DNA from: Bubalus kerabau
Taxonomy: Eukaryota > Chordata > Mammalia > Artiodactyla > Bovidae
DNA length: 64,000 bases
Reading direction: 5' to 3'
NCBI RefSeq assembly: GCF_029407905.1
Contig: NW_026577924.1
Coordinates: 434,001-498,000 of the forward strand
In this document: positions 22,423 to 32,959 of the stretch, in pieces
Layout: every line of letters begins with the position of its first letter
Numbering within the stretch: position 1 is the stretch's first letter
The notes under the pieces: model-generated
Seen by the model: the letters and a program-made list of their open reading frames with translations, nothing else
Databases searched by the model: none
What the model was told of the DNA's origin: nothing
Program-made: the position numbers and the translations under genes

Positions 22423-23556
22423 CTACATGACAGAAACAGGCTGCAGAGGTGGACAAGGAGAAGCCTGTCCCTCTTGCCGTGATAAATCAGTGCCACACAC
22501 AGAACCCACACTTTCGGAAGCGTTATCTTCGTTATAGAGCCGTTTGATCCCATCGTAGAAGTCATCCACTTCCATTTCTTCCACTTCGCGTTTGGCAGAG
22601 GCATACTTGCACCCATTGGCAGCTGGGAGATGGTGGCAGAAGGCTGCTGGACCTCTGACTGGCACTTCTGGTTTGCTGTTGTCCTTGGAGAAGTCTGGGC
22701 CTGGGACGGAGGAGGGGTGTAATCTGAACACTCCTCTGTCACAGGTCACCAGGGTGTGCTTGAGGGGACGGTAGACATAAACGGAATTTAGAGGCAGGGA
22801 AGACTGCAGAGTAGAAAGGTGATGTGCCACAAGCTCCCGACAGTGGATCAGCTGGGAGCTATCCATCTGTGCTTTCTGAAGCAGTTCAATTGTAAGAGGA
22901 AGCCAATCAGGAATGAGTTTCTCCATTTCCAGACTAACCATCGCCAGGGCAAGCATGGATCCTTTGAACTGCAGAAGTTGGCTGCAGGCCATACAGTGAA
23001 GTAATTGCTTGGTAAGGAATGCCAAATGTTGAGATGGGCTCAGACTGGGCAAACTAAAAAGTAACTGAGGTCTAGTTGACACTGCAATGGCATGGAAAAT
23101 GTGAAGAAAATCCAATGGTGTGGCTGTGTGAAGATCCCAATTCAACTTATCCAGAATAATTCTCTCCATCCGCAGAATTTCAGGAGAAGAACAGCCACAG
23201 AAACTGTCTCTTGCCAACACCTTCAGTACTGGGATTCTCTCGTCTTCCTCAACAGTCTTGGCAGCCAGGAAAAAACAGCTGATTGCAATACAACTCAGGT
23301 ATTTGGGGTGGGCCTTTACAGTAGCTAAGAACCTGTCCAAAAGACTGCTAGCCAGAGCAAATGTTTCTGGGTAAAGGTTGAATTGGTACTTGAGTTTGGC
23401 CAGCCACTCAATCACTTCATCTCTCTGCGATGGAGAAACATTCTGATTTGTAGGTATTTTCGGCACATTCACTTTCCACATCTGGGCTTCCCTAGAGATT
23501 GCCTTTTCCAATAGGAAAGACAATCTCTGGTTTTCCAAAGGCCCTGGAAAGTTCAT
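22423..23556 (-). CDS. CCNI: Cyclin I retrogene candidate, intact 377-aa frame
   Basis: The predicted protein has the full 377-residue length of mammalian cyclin I and matches it throughout, from MNFPGPLENQRLSFLLEKAI to the C-terminal PCPPLQPVSVM. The cyclin box covers roughly residues 42-145, with RDEVIEWL at 45-52, LLDRFL at 72-77 and FLAAK at 96-100, followed by the second cyclin fold and the acidic segment EEMEVDDFYDGIKRLYNED. Cyclin I is an atypical cyclin reported to bind CDK5 and support survival of post-mitotic cells, and it is not strongly cell-cycle regulated. No stop or frameshift is present in 1134 bases. There are no introns, which makes this a retrocopy rather than the parent gene. 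A few residues differ from what I recall of the parent (for example Asn at position 2). Whether it is expressed is unknown: promoter capture or use of its own GC-rich leader would be required. Confidence 0.93.
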   Translation of the reverse strand: MNFPGPLENQRLSFLLEKAISREAQMWKVNVPKIPTNQNVSPSQRDEVIEWLAKLKYQFNLYPETFALASSLLDRFLATVKAHPKYLSCIAISCFFLAAKTVEEDERIPVLKVLARDSFCGCSSPEILRMERIILDKLNWDLHTATPLDFLHIFHAIAVSTRPQLLFSLPSLSPSQHLAFLTKQLLHCMACSQLLQFKGSMLALAMVSLEMEKLIPDWLPLTIELLQKAQMDSSQLIHCRELVAHHLSTLQSSLPLNSVYVYRPLKHTLVTCDRGVFRLHPSSVPGPDFSKDNSKPEVPVRGPAAFCHHLPAANGCKYASAKREVEEMEVDDFYDGIKRLYNEDNASESVGSVCGTDLSRQEGQASPCPPLQPVSVM

Positions 23557-24146
23557 GATATCCTATGGATCTGCCTGCCACCCAGCTTGATGTAGCTACC
23601 TTCTCCTCCTCTTCTTCCTCCTCCTCCTCCTCCCCGGCAGAACTGTAGACCTCAAAGTGGTGACGAGGGGTCATCCGGGGGCCCGTTACCACCTCATTTT
23701 CCTCTGCGCGCGGCGACGAGACGCGCGGGACCAGGACGGGGCCGACAGAGGAGGGAGAAGAGGGGGAAGCGGGCCGGAGGGCACGGGCGCTGGCGCTCGA
23801 GCGGGACGCTCGGCTGCAGCCGGTGGGTTGGTCAGCGAATTAGTTCCATGACGCCCGCGGACCTGAGGCCGCCGCCGCCGGTCCCGCTCCTCCAACCGCC
23901 GCCGCTTGTGCCCGGATGGGGAGGGGGTTCCCTCTCGCCATAGGGCGGCGGGGGCCGGGGAGAGGCGGGGGGTGAGACCGGCTCTGCCCCTGCCCAGGGG
24001 AAGCGCCTCCAAGGGGAAATGGTGAAAGGGGGGGAAGGGGGAAAAATGAAAAAAAAAAAGGAAGGGGAAAGGGGGGAGAAAAATAAGAAAAAAGCGAGAC
24101 AGAGGCGATGCCGCGTCCGCTCGCGGGGAAGGCTGGGGAGGGAGGG
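23557..24146 (-). other. CCNI: 5'UTR of the CCNI retrocopy, GC- and CpG-rich
   Basis: About 590 bases upstream of the ATG on the minus strand are GC-rich, in strong contrast to the AT-rich surroundings, with many intact CpGs (23690-23960). They include a GGA/GAA repeat (23604-23636) and a polypurine/polypyrimidine stretch (24020-24100). The right edge is placed at 24146, where GC-rich sequence meets CTGTTTTT. Part of this may be parental promoter-proximal transcript sequence. Its frames on either strand have no recognised family. Confidence 0.75.
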
Positions 24147-24154
24147 CTGTTTTT

Positions 24155-25284
24155 GTTTTGAAAGAATAGTTCCAAGGCCCTGTAATATCTGCTTGTTACT
24201 CTGTATAATTTTAGCAGCCGTCGATCTTTCCCTAGGTCTAGAATTTTATTAGGGGTTTGTAAAATGGTGATACTCTGTCATTCTTCGTTTCTCAGCTAGA
24301 ATACTTTATAAACAGAAACTTCCTCATTTTGATTATTGGACTGTTGAGTTACTCTTGTGTTCAGTTTATATAAAAAAGACAGTAAATATGCAGCTGTTCT
24401 CCTTTGTTAGTTTTTAGGATAATAAATTGATTCATAAGAATCTTTCAAAAGTGACTAATGAGATCTTTCTCCTTTCAAATATCATCATTCTCCTTTCAAG
24501 TATCATTATGAAGTCATGGATTTTTATCATATTTTATGGGTTTCAGTCCATTGCCGTTATTATTTTGTTGTGGCTCAGTCTGTTCTGCTTTTGGCAGTGA
24601 GCACCTCTTCAAGATAGCTCCTAAGTGTTTTTGATACTACCCTAGTGGTTTCTGATTGCTTCCTTGCTTTCTGGTATGATCCAACCTCATTTCATAAAAT
24701 TCTGCCTCAGAACTTGAATTATCAGTTTCTTTTGTGAGCGCTGGTTCCTTTGAGTTGGAAGGAATTGTCACGGACGTTTACAGACTGCTCTCTGGGTGCT
24801 ATGCTTATTGATCCTAGGTTAGGAATTTATAGGTCTCTTCAAAGATGGAGCTAGGAAATACTTTTTTAAAAAAAGAAAGTTCAGCATGAGTTTATACTGA
24901 TAACTTGTAATGAAATATTATTGGAGAGTTTTTATTTAAAATTTTAGAATTTTTGTTTCTTCTCATACCAAAACCTTATGATATACAGACATGACATAAT
25001 TTCAGCATAATATCAGTATCATTACTGAAAGCACTGTAAGGTTTCTTTGTATTTCTTATGTCCTTAGGATGCATTTCACCAAGGATGTGCAGTCAGATTG
25101 CTGTGTTTCAGAGTTAAGCACTCCTCTGTTTGGTTTAACTCAATATACAGTGTAGGTTTGTTTTTCATTTTGATTTTGAGGAACGACTTAAAAATTTTTT
25201 TTGTTTAAATTTATTTTATAATCATGTTTAAAAACTTGAGATCTATGACAAGGTACATTGAGAGGAGTCTAGTTTCTGGACTGT
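24155..25284. other. Intergenic, nothing recognised
   Basis: AT-rich DNA right of the retrocopy (upstream of it on the minus strand). No exon, CpG island or TATA-centred promoter is evident that could obviously drive the retrocopy. Confidence 0.4.
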
Positions 25285-25597
25285 GTTTGTGCTTAGTCAC
25301 TCATTTGTGTCTGACTCTTTGAGACCCACTGGACTGGAGCCTGTTAGGCTCCTGTGTCCGTGGGGATTCTGTAGGCAAGAATACTGGAGTGGGTAGTCAT
25401 GCCCTCCTTCAGGGGATCTTCCCAACCCAGGGATTGAACTCAGGTCTCCCGAATTTCAGGCAAATTATTTACCATCTGAGCCACCAAGGAAGGCCATGAA
25501 TACTGGAGTGGATAGCCTATCCTTGTTCCAAGGGATCTTCCCGACCCAGGAATTGAACCGGAGTCTGCAGCTGGATTCTTTACCAGCTGAATCCTAA
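25285..25597 (-). mobile_element. Bov-tA SINE, antisense, with partial duplication of its head part
   Basis: Antisense Bov-tA from about 25290 to the head GAGCCACCAAGGAAGGCC (about 25476-25494), immediately followed by a second partial unit (ATACTGGAGTGGATAGCC to about 25594). The second copy of the middle segment looks like an internal duplication or a second fused element. Confidence 0.75.
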
Positions 25598-25867
25598 CCT
25601 TATTCTTTCCTTCCCTTGGGGGTAGTTGGTTTTTTTTAAAGCTTTTTGTTTATCCTTCCATTAAAAGTTATAGTAATTGTAGAAAATGTCTATATAATAT
25701 CTGTGTATAGCTATATATTCTTCCACGCTCTTTTGGTATAGTGTCATACTGTTTGTTTTCTCTACCTTGTTTTTTTTTTTTTACTTAACAATATATCCTG
25801 GCTATTTCATAGTAGCACTTATAGATAATATTCCTCAGAATTTTTTTTTAATTGTGGCAAAATACAC

Positions 25868-26066
25868 ATGTTGCACTAGTGGTAAAGCAACTGCCTGCCA
25901 ATGCAGGAGATGTGGGTTCGAGCCTAGGGTCGGGGAGATCCCCTCGAGGGAGGGCATGGCTTCCCAATCCAGTATTCTTGCCTGGAGAGTCCAATGGACA
26001 GTGGAGTGTGACAGGCTGCAATCCATAGTGTTGCAAAGAGTTGGACATGACTGAAGTGACTTAGCA
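25868..26066 (+). mobile_element. Bov-tA SINE, sense
   Basis: Head TGCACTAGTGGTAAAGCAAC, B-box-like GGGTTCGAGCCTAGG, then the Bov-A part to GTTGGACATGACTGAAGTG. Full-length type. Confidence 0.87.
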
Positions 26067-26117
26067 TGCATGTACACAAAATATATATAACATAAAATTT
26101 ACCATTTGAATCTTTTC

Positions 26118-26238
26118 TTGTTTGTTTTTTGGCATGCCATACAGTTTGTGGGATCTTAATTCCTCAGCCAGGGATTCAACCCAGTCCCTGGCAGTGAAAG
26201 TTCAGAGTCCTAACCGTGAAACCACCAAGGAATTCCCC
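26118..26238 (-). repeat. CHR-type SINE, antisense, short variant
   Basis: T-rich tail, GTTTGTGGGATCTTAATTCC and head complement ACCACCAAGGAATTCCCC at about 26221-26238. Confidence 0.78.
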
Positions 26239-26930
26239 CATTCCAGTCATTTTTAAGTGTGCAGTTCAGTGGCATTAAGTACAGTCACCTTGGTATGTCA
26301 TTACCACTATCCTTTACTTTTTCAGCTTCTGAAACTGAAACACTGTACCTATTAAACACTAATTCCCTGTTCTCCCCTCCCCTCAACCTTTGGCAACCAC
26401 CATTCTACTTTTTTTCTTTCTCTCTGAATTTGACTACTCCAGTACCTCATCTAAGTGAAATCATAAAATATTTGTCCTTTTGTGATTGGCTTATTTCACT
26501 TTGTCCAATGTCTTCAAGATTCATGCACGTCGTAACAAGTGTCAGGATTTCCTTCCTTTTTAAGACTGAATAATATTTCATTGCATATTTATGCCCAACG
26601 TTTAGTTTAATCATTCATGCATCAGACACTTGAGTTCCTTCCACTTTTTGGCTATTACGAATATAGCTGCTGTGAATACAGATGTATAAATATTTGTTCC
26701 AGACATTGCTTTAAATTTTTTTTGGTTATTCTCAGAAGTGAAATTTTAGGATAGCATGATAATTCTGTTTAATTTTGTGAGGACCCTCCGAACTGTTTTG
26801 TATAGCAGCTGCTCCATTCTACATTTTTGCTAGCGATGCACAAGGGTTCCAGTATCTCTGTATCCTCACCAACACTAGTTATTTTCTGGGTTTTTGTTTT
26901 GGAATAATAGCCATTGTATTGGGTACGAAC
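26239..26930 (-). mobile_element. Old L1 LINE 3' region, antisense
   Basis: Contains in order the widely shared antisense words of an older mammalian L1 3' region: GTGTGCAGTTCAGTGGCATT, GGCAACCACCATTCTAC, ATTTGACTACTCCAGTACC and CACAAGGGTTCCAGTATCTC. Mutations and small gaps throughout fit an old insertion. The 104-codon frame inside is an artefact. Confidence 0.75.
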
Positions 26931-27047
26931 TCGTCCTCATTTTTTAGTTCAGGTCCTACTGCAGGACATTTGCTTTTGAAAGCAGAACTTGCTATTGAGG
27001 TCCTTATTCATCTTTGTAGGGCCAGCAGGTAACATAGTACCTAACAC

Positions 27048-28208
27048 ATCAATCAGATCAGATCAGATCAGATCAGTCGCTCAGTCGTGTGCGACTTTTT
27101 GCGACCCCATGAATCGCAGCACACCAGGCCTCCCTGTCCATCACCAACTCCCGGAGTTCACTCAGACTCCTGTCCATCGAATCAATGATGCCATCCAGCC
27201 ATCTCATCCTCTGTCATCCCCTTCTCCTCCTGCCCCCAATCCCTCCCAGCATCAGAGTCTTTTCCAATGAGTCAACTCTTCGCATGAGGTGGCCAAAGTA
27301 CTGGAGTTTCAGCTTTAGCATCATTCCTTCCAAAGAAATCCCAGGGCTGATCTCTTTTAGGCAGGCAGGATAGGGAGCTCTGAACTATCATGGAAACAAG
27401 CCACAAATATGTTCCCTCAGATATCCACACATTCTTTCCTCTTAAATGGCAAAATGTGCATTGACTCCTATACTTGCAACAAAGTAAATGATTTTTGGAA
27501 TTAAAAAAAAAAACTCTTCCTGTGCTAAAAAAAAAAAAAAAAAAAAACAAAACAAAATGAAATCCCAGGGCTGATCTCCTTTAGAATGGACTGGTTGGAT
27601 CTCCTTGTAGTCCAAGGGACTCTGAAGAATCTTCTCCAACACCACAGTTCAAAAGCATCAATTCTTCAGCGCTCAGCTTTCTTCGCAGTCCGACTCTCAC
27701 ATCCATACATGACCACAGGAAAAACCATAGCCTTGACTGGACAAACCTTTGTTGGTAAAGTAATGTCTCTGCTTTTGAATATGCTATCTAGGTTGGTCAT
27801 AACTTTCCTTCCAAGGAGTAAGTGTCTTTTAATTTCATGGCTGCAGTCATCATCTGCAGTGATTTTGGAGCCCAGAAAAATGAAGTCTGACACTGTTTCC
27901 CCATCTATTTCCCATGAAGTGTTGGGACCGGATGCCATGACCTTCGTTTTCTGAATGTTGAGCTTTAAGCCAACTTTTTCACTCTCCTCTTTCACTCTCA
28001 TCAAGAGGCTTTTGAGTTCCTCTTCACTTTCTGCCATAAGGGTGGTGTCATCTGCATATCTGAGGTTATTGATATTTCTCCCGGCAATCTTGATTCCAGC
28101 TTGTGTTTCCAGTCCAGCGTTTCTCATGATGTACTCTGCATATAAGTTAACTAAACAGGGTGACAATATACAGCCTTGACATACTCCTTTTCGTATTTGG
28201 AACCAGTC
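27048..28208 (-). mobile_element. BovB LINE, antisense, GATCT-tailed, interrupted at 27361-27558
   Basis: Starts with the inverted tail (ATCAGATCAGATCAGATCAG at about 27055), then runs backwards through the ORF2 C-terminus to the RT core (on minus: YADDTTLMAESEEELKSLL). It ends at 28208 within the RT coding part. An unrelated A-tailed fragment is inserted and duplicates 26 bases of the element. Confidence 0.92.
27361..27558 (+). mobile_element. Short unidentified retrocopy with poly-A and 26-bp target duplication
   Basis: About 150 bases of non-repeat sequence ending in an A-rich run (about 27527-27558) sit inside the antisense BovB. The flanking BovB bases 27335-27360 and 27559-27584 are the same 26 bases with one difference, so they are a target-site duplication. 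An ATTAAA lies shortly before an internal A run (about 27500). It looks like the 3' end of an mRNA or small RNA copied by L1 machinery. The source is not recognised. Confidence 0.8.
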
Positions 28209-28624
28209 GTAGGTAACTGCTAAGTAAATGTTTGAGTGAGTTAATGAACTTCATAAACTGTGAATTCCAGAAGAGGTGGTGGTAGTTGTGTAGAAGTTGT
28301 AGAGCTGTACCCAAGCACATGATCTCCTGGAATTGTAAATAGCTGTGGGTTTGTTGGGGTTAGTAATGGTAGCCCTGACAGGAGTAGCAGAGATACCACT
28401 TTTCTGTGAACACCAGTGTTTTACTTGGGCCCCCCCCCTTTTTTTTTTGGAGCGGGGAGAGGTCAAAGTGACTTGAAGCTTTCGACAGTATGTGTTTACA
28501 CTTGTAAGTAGTATAGTAAAGTAAAGGACTAAAACAAACCTGCTTTCTTATCTCTAGACCTCTCATTCTCTTTCTGCCTAAATAATCATCTCATCTCCAT
28601 CTTTGCCTGTCAAATTCTAATGGT
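28209..28624. other. Intergenic, nothing recognised
   Basis: Unique-looking DNA with a C9/T10 run (28431-28449). No gene is supported. Confidence 0.4.
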
Positions 28625-28796
28625 TATACTTGATGGATCCCTCCAGGCTTCTCTGTCAGTGGGATTTCCCAGGCAAGAACACGGGAGTGGCTTTGCCATT
28701 TCCTCCTCCAGGGACTCTCTGTGACCCAGGGATTGAACCAGAGTCTCCTGCTTGGCAGGTGGATTCTTTACTACTGAGCCACCAGGGAAGCCAAAT
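28625..28796 (-). repeat. Bov-tA SINE, antisense, 3'-truncated
   Basis: From TCCCTCCAGGCTTCTCTGTC to the head complement CTGAGCCACCAGGGAAGCC (about 28775-28793). Part of the Bov-A 3' end is missing. Confidence 0.82.
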
Positions 28797-30814
28797 CTGA
28801 TACATTAATTAGTAGGAAACAAATAGGAAGAGATCATAAAATACTATATATGGTATCATCCTGTTTTTGTTGAAGAAAAGAAGTGTATTCATGTTCATGT
28901 AGTGTAAGTGATCTGGAAAGATTTTTGTCAAGACCAACAGTGATTGTTCTTGGATTAGCACAGTTTATTGTGTTTTCTGTGGTTTTCATTTACTGTTTGT
29001 GTTTTCTGGTTTTTTTGTAAGAAACACATTGTATTTTTAAAATAGTAAAATTAGTACAGAAACTTTATTTTTAAAAATCCCAGCTGTCCTTTTTTGTCTA
29101 GCTCCCAGTTGCAGTGTCTAAGACTTAGTAACTTTTATTAAATATGTTTTTATCTGAATGACTGAAACTTAAGGAAGAACTTGGTAAATGCCATAAATAG
29201 GCATATAGTGCTGCGAGGATTCAAAGAGAAAAGGATCCTGTGTGGAAAGGATCAGTTGCAGATGATGTTTGACTTGACCTTGAAAGACAGAGTTTTCTGT
29301 TGTTTTGTTTTTAAGAGGATACTGTAATTTAATACCCCTTTGTACCCATGATTAACATTTTGTGGATAGGCATTTGAGGAAATGAAATTTGTTTGATTGT
29401 ATTTATTCTTTAAGCTCATGGCTTATATTTTTAGGATACGTGCATGACCCAGCAGACTGACTTATTATCTTCTATTTGGGTTAGTATTATTACGGTGGTT
29501 TTCCCTAAGCAAACAACAGCCTGGTGAAATGGATTGAAGAGCCTATTGTGTGATAGGGAAACCAGCCAGGAATTAGGAAACTTCTAAATCGAAAAGTGTG
29601 GAAAATACACAAGTAGTGGAGAATTAATTGCATTTAGTGATTTCTGACTTTAAGAAGAAATAAGCTTTTAAAATTTTAATTGATTATCTTGCATTTTAGA
29701 TCACTTTAAAAGAATGCCTTAAAATGCTTATTTTAAAGTATTAATTGTGATGAATTTGGTTTGTAAAGTTTTATCTTTTGAGTCAGACTATAATTCACAA
29801 CCATTCATGATACTTGACATGTTAAAAGTACTTCCTGAAGCAAAGTCAGATTTTATGGGCTGCTGCAGGAGCTCCCCTTTGACTTAAGATAAATATACTC
29901 CTGTGATAAAGTCATGTTTCTGCAAACTAGCTCACTGAACTAATATTGGAAAGTATTTAATATGCTGTCATAAGACATTAACAAAATACATTTGTAAAAG
30001 AAAAGCAAATCTATGGGACTAGAGGTATTTTACAAACGTAGAATTTTTTATATAGTCTATATAAAGTAATTCTTAAAGTTTTAGACCTCATCTCTTTAGA
30101 ATTTTTTTCTTACAAAAACGTTTTCAACGGTCTTATTTTACGTCACTTAAAATTATTCTAAAAAATTGTTTAAAATAATTTCTTACTCTAATTTGGATCT
30201 AAAATAGAATGAATACCATTTTTGAATTTTCAAGGCCATTCCACATTTGGTTTCGCATTTAGTAAATTTAGTCATAATATTCCCAAACCCAGTAGGATAC
30301 AGTTTCTGTGGTTCTCAGACCCTTTGTAGAGTGACAGAGATTGGAATTCTGAATCTCACGAGTCAAATTTTGGCCTTTGACTCTGTTCCCCTTTCACACT
30401 CCTTGCTAAGCTTGGAATGGAAATTTCAAAGAAGAAAGAGAATAGGAGCACAAAGGCTTGGTTGATTTGAACTTGAACAAAAAATAGAAGGTTCCCTGTC
30501 TTGCACCTTTGTTGAAGAAACCAGAAATTTAATATTAGAAAGTTATTTTTCAGTTTGTAAACTTCATATACCCTGGTCTCAATTTAGTGAAGAAAAGTGC
30601 TGCTGCTTAGGGGAGTACTCAGTAAGACTCTTCTAAAAACTTTATCAGCTGAAGATTCTTTTTTCCTCCTTTATAGAGCTTTGATAGTCTGTGTTCCTTA
30701 TATATATTCTCAACTTGGCAGTATGCTGGCTAACATTTAATTTTTACTTTGATGAAGTTAAAATTTGTTAAGAGTTATAATCAGGGCAGTTTGCTTATTT
30801 GAAAAATATTAATG
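28797..30814. other. Long AT-rich stretch without recognised features
   Basis: About 2 kb of AT-rich DNA with no SINE, LINE or exon that I can support. The short frame at 30247-30465 shows no known family. Confidence 0.4.
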
Positions 30815-30972
30815 TTTTTTGTTTTGACATAATTCTGTTGAGGTATGATTTGTATACAGTTAACTGTACCCATTGAACAGCGTTCAGCTTGAGTTTTGAC
30901 AGAAGTATGTATCTGTGAAACCATCATCACTATCAAGATATCATACATTTCCATCACCTCCAAAGCTTCCTA

Positions 30973-31174
30973 GGGATCTTCCCTGTGGCTCAGACACTAA
31001 AGAATCTGCCTGCAATGCAGGAGACCCAGGTTCGATTCCTGGATTGGGAAGATCCTCTGGAGAAGGGAATGGCAATCCACTCCAGTATTGTTGCGTGGAG
31101 AATCCCACGGACAGAGGAGCCTGGTGGGCCACAGTCCGTGGGGTCACACAGAGTCCAACACAGCTGAGCGACTA
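30973..31174 (+). mobile_element. Bov-tA SINE, full length, sense
   Basis: Head GATCTTCCCTGTGGCTCAGA, AGGTTCGATTCCTGGATTGG, CACTCCAGTATTGTTGCGTG and the end GTCCAACACAGCTGAGCGAC. Well preserved. Confidence 0.9.
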
Positions 31175-31281
31175 ACACTGCTGCTGCTGCTAGGTCGCTT
31201 CAGTCATGTCCGACTCTGTGCGACCCCATGGGCGGCAGCCCACCAGGCTTCCCCGTCCCTGGGATTCTCCAGGCAACTAAC
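31175..31281 (-). repeat. Bov-A2 fragment, antisense
   Basis: Starts GCTGCTGCTGCTAGGTCGC and stops after GGGATTCTCCAGGCAAC, so only the first monomer's part is present, directly abutting the Bov-tA. Confidence 0.82.
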
Positions 31282-31689
31282 ACTACTACGCTGCAAAAGC
31301 TTCCCTGTGCCCGTTGTAGTCCACCCCTCTGAGTTGACTCCCCGTGGAAGCAACCACTGATCTGCTTTCTGTCACTGTGGATGAGTGTGTTCATTTTCTA
31401 GAGTTTTATATGAATGTACATATAGCATCTACTTTTTTATGTCTGGTTTCTTTCACCCAGAATTGTGATTTAGATTTTAATGCATGTTTTATTTTGCTTT
31501 TTAAAAACACCATTCCAGTTGACAATTGACTTTTTCACTTGGTAGTTGAGCACAGGGAATTGAGCAGGGTTCCTGGTGTCCATCAAATAGGCCTTCTGCA
31601 GCTTTATTAATTTGTAACTCGTTCCTAATCTGTTTTTAAGCTGTCATTTACTAGGAGCTGTATCCTATTTTATATATTCTTCTTTGTAT

Positions 31690-32010
31690 ATGTTGTTGTT
31701 CGGTCGCTAAGTTGTGTCCGACTCTTTGCAACCCCATGGACTGCAGCATGCCAGGCTTCCCTGTCCTTCACCATCTCCCGGAATTTGCTCAAACTCATCT
31801 CCATTGAGTCTGTGATGCCATCCAGTCATCTCATCCTCTGTCATCTCCTTCTCCTCCTGCCCTCAGTCTTTCCCAGCATCAGGGTCTTTTCTAGTGAGTC
31901 GGCTCTTCACATCAGGTGGCCAAAGTATTGGAGCTTCAGCATCAGTCCTTGCAGTGAATATTCAGGGTTGATTCCCTTTAGGATTGACTGGACTGGTTTG
32001 ATCTCCTTAA
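31690..32010 (-). mobile_element. BovB LINE 3' end, antisense
   Basis: Words such as TCGGTCGCTAAGTTGTGTCC, CATCCAGTCATCTCATCCTC and TCAGCATCAGTCCTTGCAG, ending near GGTTTGATCTCCTT. The BovB 3'-terminal region only. Confidence 0.88.
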
Positions 32011-32095
32011 TACTTCTATATATATTAACACCATTTTATAGAGGAAAAGCTGAAATTTAGAGAGGTTACAGAGAACAAACTGGTTAATAATAAGC

Positions 32096-32322
32096 TCAAG
32101 GGCTCTGGACAAGAATGCCAAGGTTTAACTCCTGGGACTGTCTTTGTAGCTATGTGATCTTCGGCGAGCTACTTAGCTTTCTGTGTCTTCTTTTCTTCAC
32201 ATTTATTTTCAAATGGTATGACTAATGATAGTACCTGCCTTATGGGATTGTTGAGAAGATTAAGTTAGGTGTGTGAAGCACTTACAGCGCTGCCCAGCCT
32301 GTAGTGAGTGTCCATCAATGCT
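32096..32322 (+). repeat. MIR ancient SINE, sense
   Basis: Order of conserved MIR words: AGCTATGTGATCTTCGGCGA, TAGTACCTGCCTTATGGGAT, AAGCACTTACAGCGCTGCCC and GTGAGTGTCCATCAATG. Divergent, as expected for a pre-ruminant element. Confidence 0.7.
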
Positions 32323-32611
32323 AGCTGAGCCACAGCACAAGAGACTTACAGCTAGTGAGTGACAGAAGCGCACACTTAAAGCCTTATACTCAGTGCAAAC
32401 AGCACAAAATGGTGATTCAAGTCAGTTTTATAATTCATGATGGGGCTCACAAATGCAGGTTTTACTAACATGGTAACATATCAATATCAGATTAGTTGGT
32501 ATTGTGTAGTTGAGGACTAAGCAAGTTTGAGACTTACTTAGGGCATACATATGCTTGTATGTGTGATGTCTATACATACATCAGCATGTGAATATAATGC
32601 ATTTTTAAGCT

Positions 32612-32934
32612 TTGATTTTTTTTTTTTTTTTTTTTGGTGGCACTGGGTCTTTGTTGCTGTGCACAGTCTTTCTCTAGTTGTGGTTTAAGAGCTTCTCCGT
32701 TGCAGGGGCTGCTCTTGTTCCAGGGCACAGGCTCGAAAGTGCATAGGCTTCAGTAGTCATGGAACGTGGGCTTAATAGTTGCAACTTGCAGGCTCCAGAG
32801 CTCGGGCTCACTAGTTGTGGCCCACTGGCTCAGTTGCCCTGTGGCATGTGGGATCTTCCCAGACCAGGGATTGAACTGGTGTCCCTTGCATTACAAGGTG
32901 GATTCTTAACCACTGGACCACCAGGGACTCCCTA
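32612..32934 (-). mobile_element. CHR-type SINE, antisense, near full length
   Basis: T tail at 32616-32636, GGTGGCACTGGGTCTTTGTT, the repetitive CTCGGGCTCACTAGTTG part and head complement CTGGACCACCAGGGACTCCC at about 32913-32932. Confidence 0.88.
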
Positions 32935-32959
32935 AACTTTAAAATAGTTATAGACTCAC

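Larger units (their letters stand above)
21227..24146 (-). mobile_element. CCNI: Full-length processed retrocopy of CCNI (cyclin I)
   Basis: Intronless mRNA copy on the minus strand: GC-rich 5'UTR (23557-24146), 377-codon frame (22423-23556), 3'UTR (21249-22422), AATAAA signal and a 22-base poly-A tract (T run 21227-21248). CTGTTTTT at 21224-21231 and 24147-24154 may be a short target-site duplication, although its edge merges with the poly-A. These are the hallmarks of L1-mediated retrotransposition. The near-complete 5'UTR indicates full-length reverse transcription. The unbroken frame and retained CpGs suggest a fairly recent event or constraint. The parental CCNI has introns and lies elsewhere. 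Confidence 0.92.
30815..31550 (-). mobile_element. Old L1 LINE 3' region, antisense, split by two SINEs
   Basis: Antisense L1-like words (ATTCTGTTGAGGTATGATTT, CAAGATATCATACATTTCCA) precede, and GCAACCACTGATCTGCTTTC and TTTTATATGAATGTACATAT follow, a Bov-tA (30973-31174) and a Bov-A2 fragment (31175-31281). The L1 is the oldest layer. Confidence 0.65.

Noticed and set aside
22320..22742. 140-codon minus-strand frame overlapping the cyclin I stop
   Set aside because: Out-of-frame overlap with the CCNI coding region.
23686..24175. Frames of 108 and 111 codons upstream of the CCNI frame on minus
   Set aside because: They fall in the GC-rich retrocopy leader and are low-complexity Pro/Arg/Ser translations; upstream ORFs cannot be excluded but are not supported.
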